Assembly (NCBI GenBank): GCA_949290035.1
Contig: CASEQO010000011.1
Location: 1 to 5,693 of the forward strand
Reading direction: 5' to 3'
DNA length: 5,693 nucleotides
From: an uncultured Mycoplasmataceae bacterium
GTDB lineage: Bacteria; Bacillota_I; Bacilli_A; Mycoplasmatales; Mycoplasmoidaceae
Program-made: the position numbers and the translations under genes
The notes under the pieces: model-generated
Databases searched by the model: none
What the model saw: only the letters and a program-made list of their open reading frames with translations
What the model was told of the DNA's origin: nothing
Shown: positions 1 to 5,693 of the stretch, in pieces
Layout: each line of letters starts with the position of its first letter
How positions within the stretch are numbered: the first letter of the stretch is position 1

Positions 1-21
1 ATGTGATATTTATAAAAATTA

Positions 22-2367
22 CTATGAACAAGATTCACAAACATAATCAATAACATCTTTTTCAGTTTTGCAATAATAAAGAGTTTTAACACCTAGCTCA
101 AATGCATATAAATGATATAGTGTGAAATCAGAAACAGAAGTTACTTTTTTAAAATACATATTTATTGATTGTGCTTGGTCTAAATATATTTGTCTAATTG
201 CAGCTAATTCAATTAATTTATATTGGTCACATTCAAAACTTTGTTTATAATTTTTTCAATTTTTAATATTTGGTATTAAAGTAGGTAAACTAATTTTTCC
301 ATCTTCTTTATAAAAGAAGTTTTGAATTGGTTCAACACTTTCTGTTGCATTAATTGCTTTACCACTTGTAGCAGTTGGTGCTATAGCCATTAGTTGAGCA
401 TTTCTTAAACCAAATATTTTTATGTCATCTGATAATGCTTTTCATTTTTTTATATCTGGTTTATAGTTTGTTAACATTAATGCATTTTTATTAGCTTTAA
501 ATAATGGAACATAACCTTTTGATCATAATGAATTTCTAAAATGTTTATATGGTCCTCTTTCTTTTGCTAATTGCATTGAAGCATTTATTATATCAAAACT
601 TAATTCATCAAAAATTTTATGTGTTTCTTCTAATGATTCTTGTGAATCAAACATTATTTTTTTATTTGCAATATAGTGTGCATAGTTTAATACACCAATA
701 CCTAAATATCTATAATCTTTATTAGTTATTTGCCCTTCCATAACTGGATATTTAGCAATATCAATTGTATTATCCATTGCTCTTACTAGTAGATTAATTA
801 CTTCTTGTTTTCTTTTTCTAGATAAATTACATCAAACAACTAGATTTATAGATGCTAAATTACATAATGAAATTTCACCAACATCATATTGTTTATTTAT
901 TACATAATCTTCATTTTCACTATAAACATATTCTTTTTTAGATTTTGAATATCTTGAAGGTAATGTAATTTCACAACATAAATTTGAAGAGTTAATATAT
1001 CTATTAAGCATTGAAACTTCATTAACATTTTCTTCATGGAATAGATAAATGTTTCCAGTTTCAACTCTTTCTTTCATTATCATTTCAAATATTTTTCTAG
1101 CTGGAACAACTTTTTTTCTTATTCCTAAAGTTTGTTCATATTTTTCATATTGTTCATTAAATTCTTTTCCAAATTTTTCTTTTAGTAAAGGCACGTCATT
1201 TGGATCAAATAATGTAACATTTTCATTTTTTAAAAATCTTCTAATTAAAAGATCATTGATTTTTACACTATATTTTAAATGCCTAGCTCTATTTTCTTCA
1301 GTTCCAGTATTACTTTTTAAAACTATTAATTCTTCAAAATTATAATGTCATCATTGAAAATAGATAGCACATGCTCCAACTCTTGTTGAACCTTGATTAA
1401 ATGCTTTTATTGTTGATTCAAGAATTTTTAAAAATGGTACTGGTCCAGATGAATATCCAGAGTTTCCTAATATATAACTACCACTAGCTCTTATATCACT
1501 TATATCAACAGCATTTCCACCTTTAAACTTTGAATAAATAGCTACATCTTTAGCTGTATCCATAATAGAATCAGCACTATCACCCATTTTAGAAAGTACA
1601 CAACTTGAAAGTTGTGGACTTAGTGTTCCTGCATTTAAAACAATAGGAGTAGCTAAAGTAAAGTATTGTTGAGACAACATGTCATAAAAATCTATAATTT
1701 TTTGAATTCTATTTTCTTTTTCATGATGAAATAGAAACATTGATATTCTCATATAAGCATGTTGCATTAATTCTAATTTTTTATTTTTCTTGTAGTTAAT
1801 ACAATATCTAGAATAAAAAGTATATAAAGATTTATATGTAAATAGATAATCTCTTGTTGGATCAATAGCTTTGTTTAATTCATTTATTTCTTCTTCACTA
1901 AATGTTTTAAAAACATCTTTTGAATATACTTTACTCAAAACACCTTTCTCAATTACTTCTTTTAAATGAGGATATTCTAAATTAGTTTTAATATTTCATG
2001 ACTCTCTATATATTTTTAATAAAAATAATTTTGCAGCAATAATTTCATATTTTGGATGAATTCTACTTATGCTATTAACAGCTGTTTTAATTAATTCATC
2101 ATAAACATCTGCAATCTTTATTTTGTTATAAAGTTTAATTCTTGTGTTATCTAATAATTCTTGAGTATAAAGTTCATCGTTGTCACAAGCTCACATACAA
2201 ACTTTTCTCATTTTATTAGAATCATATTTTTGTTCTCTACCATCTCTTTTAATAACAATGATTTCTTCTGCTTTAATATGATTATTTTCTCTTGATCTTG
2301 TTGTTATATCTTCATTTCCATCGATAGCTTCTTCAATAAAAGCTAATTTTACTTTTTGTTGGATCAT
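22..2367 (-). CDS. nrdA: Ribonucleoside-diphosphate reductase large (alpha) subunit, class Ia type
   Basis: This cytosolic enzyme reduces ribonucleoside diphosphates to deoxyribonucleoside diphosphates, together with NrdB. The 781-residue product (E. coli NrdA has 761) is read through eight UGA-Trp codons, so under the standard code it looks falsely broken into pieces. Residues 1-35 are an unrecognised extension. An ATP-cone follows at about 36-125 (VIKRDG at 38-43), then the ten-stranded catalytic barrel. Visible key residues are C256 (SSCVL) and C502 (SLCNL) as the active-site redox pair, N462/C464/E466 in SNLCCEI as the thiyl-radical centre, the radical-transfer pair Y764-Y765 (KTLYY), and the C-terminal shuttle pair C777/C780 (CESCS). 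The ATG at 2367 is preceded in frame by TAA (2371-2373) and lies 10 nt after the nrdB stop, so the genes are co-transcribed. In the ATP-cone the E. coli dATP-sensing residues H59 and H88 align with Y89 and K118. A class Ib NrdE is less likely because the full ATP-cone is present. Confidence 0.97.
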
Positions 2368-2376
2368 AGTTTAATA

Positions 2377-2379
2377 CCT
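2377..2379 (-). promoter_or_regulatory. Weak ribosome binding site of nrdA
   Basis: Only an AGG triplet, overlapping the nrdB stop codon and 9 nt ahead of the ATG, resembles a Shine-Dalgarno sequence. The other three genes have five-base AAGGA or AGGAG matches. With only 10 nt between the genes, I infer that nrdA translation depends at least partly on ribosomes finishing nrdB (translational coupling). Confidence 0.4.
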
Positions 2380-3520
2380 AAATTTTTCTAGCTTTTCTTT
2401 TTAATAATTCTTTTAAAAGCTTATCAAGGTCTTTATCTTGATAATCCATTTCCATTGATCCAATATTATAACTTAAACTTGTTGCTTCTTGTTGAGCTGT
2501 ATTATCTTTATTTATATCTTTGTAATTATCAAATCAATCGATAATATCAATTCTTTTAATATCTTTATATAAAGGTTCAAGACCAATTCTATTTAATCTA
2601 TCATTTGCATAATATTGCATAAATGTTTTTAATACTTCTATAGTTAATGAAGGGATTTGACCAAAGCTTAATAAATATTCACCTCAAGAAATTTCATCTT
2701 CTACAATTTCTTTTACAATTGCATAGCTTTTTTCTTCAAATCATTTTGAATCAAATAAATGACTAAATCCTTGATTTTTATCTCTTTTTAAAATGTTTAT
2801 TAATCCCGATACAACACTAACATGCATATCTTCATCAAAGTTAATTAATTTTATTATCTTAGCAACACCTGGAATAGCATCACTATATGAGTTGTTAATT
2901 ACATATGTAACTAAAAACGATACATAAAACTTTAACCCTTCTAAAAAGAAGATATGAATTAATAATGTTAAAATTTTTTCTTTTACTTCTTCATTTGAAT
3001 ATTGAACTTTTCCATTTAATCAGTTTTTAATATCTGAATAGGCTGCAATTTCTTTATCAGTTCTATGTTTAATTTTTGGTAATTCATATATTCTATCAAA
3101 AATATCTGTAGCATTTGCTGAAAACATTTCTCTAATGATATGTGAGTAAGATAATGAATGTATTAACTCAAAATAACCTTGAGATTTAAAAACAGCTTCT
3201 CACTCACTACTTGTAACTAATTCGCTCATTACACTATCTAAACCTCTATTTTGAACACTATCCATGAAAGTTTGAAATAATAGATTATTTATAAAAATTT
3301 CTTTAATATGTTCAGGTAATTCTTTGAAATTCTCTCTATCAGAAATTAAAGAAATTTCTTCAGGAGTTCAAAATGCTTGACGCATTGAACGTTCAATTAC
3401 TTTTGCAAATGGTTGATGATATATATCATATCTTTGAAAACCATTATATTCTCCTAAAAATATTTTTGTATCTTTTGGTTTAACAATTAAATCTAAATTT
3501 ACAATCTTTTTATTACTCAT
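2378..3520 (-). CDS. nrdB: Ribonucleoside-diphosphate reductase small (beta) subunit, class Ia type
   Basis: This ferritin-like subunit holds the metal cofactor and tyrosyl radical that start catalysis in NrdA. The product is 380 residues (E. coli NrdB 376), with six UGA-Trp codons. All six metal ligands of the family are present: D87, E118, H121, E194, E230 and H233. The radical tyrosine Y125 sits in the ExxHSxSY pattern, as E. coli Y122 does. W51, encoded by UGA, and D229 match the radical-transfer residues W48 and D237 of E. coli. Near the C-terminus, SLSYNIG carries the likely counterpart of Y356. The protein ends in an unusually basic tail (KRKARKI) where E. coli ends in NFQL. The ATG at 3520 has an AAGGA site 5 nt upstream and an in-frame TAA at 3533-3535. 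Because the ligand set is intact, this is not the metal-free class Ie (DOPA) type known from other mollicutes. It is the first gene of the nrdB-nrdA pair. Confidence 0.97.
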
Positions 3521-3600
3521 AATTTTCCTTATTTAAATAGTGTATAAATGATATATTAAAATATTATTTTTTAATTCATTAATGTTTATAGAATAAAAAT
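3521..3600 (-). promoter_or_regulatory. AT-rich leader of nrdBA, promoter not resolved
   Basis: About 80 nt of nearly pure AT separate the upstream hairpin from nrdB. The nrdBA promoter should lie here if the hairpin terminates the upstream pair. Several TAATAT- and TATACA-like hexamers could serve as a -10 element, but none has a convincing -35 element at 16-18 nt, so I do not pick one. A -10-only promoter is possible. Confidence 0.35.
3526..3530 (-). promoter_or_regulatory. Ribosome binding site of nrdB
   Basis: AAGGA lies 5 nt before the ATG at 3520. It supports that start and shows that ribosome binding uses a conventional anti-Shine-Dalgarno sequence here. Confidence 0.8.
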
Positions 3601-3633
3601 AAATTTGTCTAATCAACTTTTTAGACAAAATTT
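3601..3633 (-). terminator. Hairpin with T-rich tail, probable terminator of the membrane protein-ATPase pair
   Basis: TTTGTCTAA (3604-3612) is exactly complementary to TTAGACAAA (3621-3629), with an 8-nt loop. Further A/T pairing at the base (3601-3603 with 3631-3633) needs one bulged base. Read on the minus strand, the stem is followed by TTTATTTTTATTC, as in a factor-independent terminator, and begins 54 nt after the ATPase stop. The stem is AT-rich with only two G-C pairs, so it may be weak. The plus-strand side is also T-rich, so direction is inferred from gene order. An operator for nrdBA is an alternative. Confidence 0.5.
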
Positions 3634-3674
3634 AAATTATTTTATATTTTTTATTAACAATTTTGATATGAAAG

Positions 3675-3719
3675 AATGTAAAACACTTATTTTATGTTAT
3701 TTATAATAACTTTTACATT
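3675..3719. repeat. Inverted repeat spanning the ATPase stop codon
   Basis: AATGTAAAA (3675-3683) and TTTTACATT (3711-3719) are exact reverse complements across 27 nt. A second small inverted repeat, GTTAT/ATAAC (3696-3700 and 3706-3710), lies in the loop. The structure covers the last codons and the TAA stop of the ATPase gene. It might stabilise the 3' end of the mRNA or help termination. At this base composition a chance match is quite possible. Confidence 0.3.
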
Positions 3720-4979
3720 ATCATATTCAAAATCTATGTTTTTATTTTTTAATTGATTAAGTGTTAAATCCTTATCAAATAGTGCTTTATTAAAATGTCT
3801 TTTAAATTGATCAAATTCATTTCTAATATCTCTTGCACCTTTTGTTATATCAGCATCAATTAAAATAGCATCATAAACTTTATTTCTAGGATATTGTATT
3901 GATATATTTAATTTTGATAATTCATTTTTAAATTTATCAAAATGAATATCTAATATTTTATATAAATCTTCTTTTTTATTTATAAGATTAAATACAATAA
4001 TATTTTCTTTACCAATTCTTCCTAGAATTTCAGGTCTTCCTAATTTATATGTAAAAAAATCATTTATCTCTTCTTGAATAACTGATTTTATTTCATCATA
4101 ATTCATATCATCATCTATTTGATTAGCTCCAATATTTGATGTAAAGATTACAAAGTTATTTTTAAAATATACTTTTTCACCCATATTTGATGTTACAAAT
4201 CCTTCATCAAGGATTTGTAAGAAGATATCAAATACTGTTTTATCAGCTTTTTCTATTTCATCAAATAATACAATAGTATTAGGATTTTCTTTCATCTTAT
4301 TAATTAATACACCGCCTTCTTCATATCCTACATATCCATTAGGTGCACCAATTAATTTTTGAATTGCTACTTCTGATTTATATTCAGACATATCAAATCT
4401 ATTAATTTCATCATGTTCATATAAAAATTTATTTAATTGTTTAAATATTTCAGTTTTACCAACACCAGTAGGCCCTACAAAGAAAAATATTCCTGCAGGT
4501 CTATTATCATGTTCTATTTTATAAGTAAGATTAATAAGTTGTTCTTTAATTTTATCTATTGCATAGTCTTGACCTACTATTTTATTTACAAAATAATCAT
4601 CATATTTTTTTATTTTATCTATAGATAAAATTTGATCAAATATAGATTCTGGAATTTCATTATTAATATTTTTATTTCTTTTTTGTTTTCTATTTTTTTT
4701 ATCAAAATCATTAGACATTTCTTCTAATTCATCTTCATTTGCTCTATATGCAACTATATCAGCATATCTTAAATCTTGCATAATATAAGAAAAATCAACA
4801 CAATCTTCAGAACCATGAATAAATGCATAGAACCCATATTCGTTTAACGCTTTTTGGAATTCACCTTTTTTATAAATTGTCTCCCTATATTTTGCTGAAA
4901 TTTTTTTTAATTTTTTTTCTAATTCTTCAATAGTTATATCTTGCTCATCATTTATAATTACATATATTGTATCGTCCAT
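3687..4979 (-). CDS. Single-ring Clp/Hsp100-type AAA+ ATPase with an unrecognised N-terminal domain
   Basis: The 430-residue protein carries one AAA+ module of the second-ring (D2) type found in ClpB, ClpC and ClpA. Visible motifs are IVGQ entry (134-137), Walker A GPTGVGKT (169-176), pore loop GYVG (215-218), Walker B IVLFDE (236-241), sensor-1 N282 in TSNIG, the RPEILGRIG region with the likely arginine finger R321, and sensor-2 GAR (381-383). A small C-terminal lid domain follows. The first ring, the ClpB coiled-coil middle domain and the usual Clp N-domain are absent, so it is about half the length of ClpB. The segment after sensor-1 is short, without an IGF/IGL loop, so ClpP partnership is unlikely. 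Residues 1-85 form a separate domain, joined by a charged linker (89-107), that resembles the C-terminal domain of the upstream membrane protein. All catalytic motifs are intact, so I infer an active, ATP-driven protein remodelling or unfolding machine. Its substrate is unknown. It contains no Trp, so its frame is unbroken under either code. Confidence 0.93.
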   Translation of the reverse strand: MDDTIYVIINDEQDITIEELEKKLKKISAKYRETIYKKGEFQKALNEYGFYAFIHGSEDCVDFSYIMQDLRYADIVAYRANEDELEEMSNDFDKKNRKQKRNKNINNEIPESIFDQILSIDKIKKYDDYFVNKIVGQDYAIDKIKEQLINLTYKIEHDNRPAGIFFFVGPTGVGKTEIFKQLNKFLYEHDEINRFDMSEYKSEVAIQKLIGAPNGYVGYEEGGVLINKMKENPNTIVLFDEIEKADKTVFDIFLQILDEGFVTSNMGEKVYFKNNFVIFTSNIGANQIDDDMNYDEIKSVIQEEINDFFTYKLGRPEILGRIGKENIIVFNLINKKEDLYKILDIHFDKFKNELSKLNISIQYPRNKVYDAILIDADITKGARDIRNEFDQFKRHFNKALFDKDLTLNQLKNKNIDFEYDNVKVIINNIK

Positions 4980-4985
4980 TTTATT

Positions 4986-4990
4986 CTCCT
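4986..4990 (-). promoter_or_regulatory. Ribosome binding site of the ATPase gene, overlapping the upstream stop
   Basis: AGGAG lies 6 nt before the ATG at 4979 and shares two bases with the TAG stop (4989-4991) of the membrane protein gene. This fixes the ATPase start and implies tight translational linkage of the two genes. Confidence 0.8.
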
Positions 4991-5624
4991 ATTTTATTTC
5001 TTCTAATTCAAGTTTTATTTTGTGACTATCTAGTTTACTTATTATATTATTAGCTACATCTTTACTTATATTCGAAGCGAAAATAAATTTACCATTTTCA
5101 TCAATTTCTTTTTTACAAGTTCCATTTTTATATAATGATTCAAGATATTGTTTAGAAACTTCTTTTAATACTAGCTCTATTTTTTCTAATGATTCAATAT
5201 CAATACTTTCTATAACAATATTAAATTTTTCATTGTATTCTATATTTTTATGTTCTCCATTATTTTCAGTAAATGGACAAATAAATAAAATAATAAAAAA
5301 TAAAATTGGTATCCCTAATGAAATAGATAACGTTGTTGGAGCAACTCAATTAGGAAAATCATAATGAAATGATCCCATTTCTGTTGTATCTCATGTCATT
5401 ATTGAAAAAACTAATAAAGCTATTAATAATGAAACGATAAAAGATATTGAATAGTCAAAGAAATCATCTGGTAAAAAATAATAATCTATTAAACCAAAAG
5501 AACCAATTAATGTTCCAAATATTAATAATAATGGGCCTACATAAAGCGGACAATCTATCACATAATTATTTCATGATAGTCCAGAAACAATAAATAAAAG
5601 AGTACTAATAATTAAATAACCCAT
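4989..5624 (-). CDS. Four-helix membrane protein with a soluble C-terminal domain shared with the downstream ATPase
   Basis: I do not recognise this 211-residue protein. Three UGA-Trp codons (W18, W78, W93) interrupt it under the standard code. Hydrophobic segments at about 3-18, 27-46, 59-76 and 96-117 suggest four membrane helices. The connecting loops are acidic or neutral (for example PDDFFD at 52-57). No cleavable signal peptide is evident. Residues about 120-211 are hydrophilic and charged. Within them, 136-183 align without gaps to residues 7-54 of the ATPase encoded next door, with 15 identities and many conservative changes. The ATG at 5624 has AAGGA 5 nt upstream, and a promoter-like pair lies just before it. 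The gene ends 9 nt before the ATPase ATG. I infer that it anchors, recruits or regulates the ATPase at the membrane, with the C-terminal domain in the cytosol. The biochemical function is unknown. Confidence 0.85.
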
Positions 5625-5629
5625 AAAAT

Positions 5630-5634
5630 TCCTT
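5630..5634 (-). promoter_or_regulatory. Ribosome binding site of the membrane protein gene
   Basis: AAGGA lies 5 nt before the ATG at 5624. It supports this start for a protein that cannot be anchored by homology. Confidence 0.75.
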
Positions 5635-5651
5635 AAAGTTTTTTAGTTGAT

Positions 5652-5680
5652 ATATTAAAATCACATTAATACAATATCAA
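5652..5680 (-). promoter_or_regulatory. Predicted sigma-70-type promoter of the membrane protein-ATPase pair
   Basis: A -35-like TTGATA (5675-5680, five of six consensus bases) and a -10-like TAATAT (5652-5657, four of six) are separated by 17 nt, about 30 nt ahead of the start codon. The position fits a short leader. The call is tentative because AT-rich sequence often yields such matches. The TT of the -35 element is the end of a 15-T run on this strand. Confidence 0.45.
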
Positions 5681-5693
5681 AAAAAAAAAAAAA
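5679..5693. repeat. Homopolymer tract of 15 A (15 T on the coding strand)
   Basis: The last 15 bases of the window are all A, so the true tract may be longer. It directly abuts the predicted -35 element of the membrane protein gene. It could be a length-variable regulatory tract, ordinary AT-rich intergenic DNA, or an assembly edge. Confidence 0.8.

Noticed and set aside
1049..1345. Open frame on the plus strand opposite nrdA, 98 codons
   Set aside because: It is antisense to conserved NrdA coding sequence, lacks a ribosome binding site I can see, and its Phe/Ser-rich translation is what AT-rich antisense gives.
22..2367. nrdA as a pseudogene broken into several pieces
   Set aside because: Every interruption is a UGA codon, and the sequence on both sides stays in one frame and matches NrdA throughout. 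Read as Trp, the gene is intact.
2378..3520. Metal-free class Ie (DOPA radical) small subunit, known from mollicutes
   Set aside because: In that class, carboxylate metal ligands are replaced. Here D87, E118, H121, E194, E230 and H233 are all present along with Y125.
3531..3560. NrdR-type operator ahead of nrdB, suggested by ACACTAT near 3540
   Set aside because: Only a half-site-like match is present, with no paired second box at a helical spacing, so it is indistinguishable from background AT-rich sequence.
4437..4628. Open frame on the plus strand opposite the ATPase gene, 63 codons
   Set aside because: It is antisense to the Walker A region and upstream linker of the ATPase. Its Phe/Tyr/Ile-rich composition is a shadow of Asn/Lys codons on the other strand.
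3687..4979. ClpC- or ClpA-type partner of the ClpP protease
   Set aside because: The stretch after sensor-1 lacks an IGF/IGL-like docking tripeptide and is short, as in ClpB. There is also only one ATPase ring and no typical Clp N-domain.

Overview
The window is very AT-rich, and every gene I can support lies on the minus strand. The reading frames only make sense if UGA encodes tryptophan. I count 17 in-frame UGA codons (8 in nrdA, 6 in nrdB, 3 in the membrane protein gene), and they supply every Trp I read, with no UGG found. Several fall at positions where E. coli NrdA and NrdB have Trp. UGA-Trp, the low GC and the AAGGA/AGGAG ribosome binding sites point to a mollicute (Mycoplasma / Spiroplasma / Entomoplasma type). 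I cannot name the species.

Reading in the direction of transcription, from high to low coordinates, there are two gene pairs. The first (5624 to 3687) encodes a protein with four predicted membrane segments and a soluble C-terminal domain, followed 9 nt later by a single-ring Clp/Hsp100-type AAA+ ATPase. The soluble domain of the membrane protein and the N-terminal domain of the ATPase align without gaps over about 48 residues at about 31% identity, counted by hand. This suggests a two-component system in which an unfoldase-like ATPase and a membrane partner share a homologous domain. I do not recognise this as a described system, and it is the most interesting item here.

The 166-nt intergenic region (3521-3686) holds a hairpin with a T-rich tail on the minus strand, a plausible terminator for the first pair, and then an AT-rich leader for the second pair.

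The second pair (3520 to 22) is nrdB followed by nrdA, the small and large subunits of a class Ia-type aerobic ribonucleotide reductase, 10 nt apart. The radical tyrosine, all six metal ligands, the active-site and C-terminal cysteines and the N-terminal ATP-cone can all be seen. There is no nrdI between the genes. Two points are unusual: a class Ia enzyme in a UGA-Trp organism, where class Ib nrdEF with nrdI is the usual form, and an ATP-cone whose two histidines linked to dATP inhibition in E. coli are replaced. The minus-strand upstream end of the window is a 15-base homopolymer abutting a predicted promoter. I see no RNA genes, mobile elements or CRISPR arrays.
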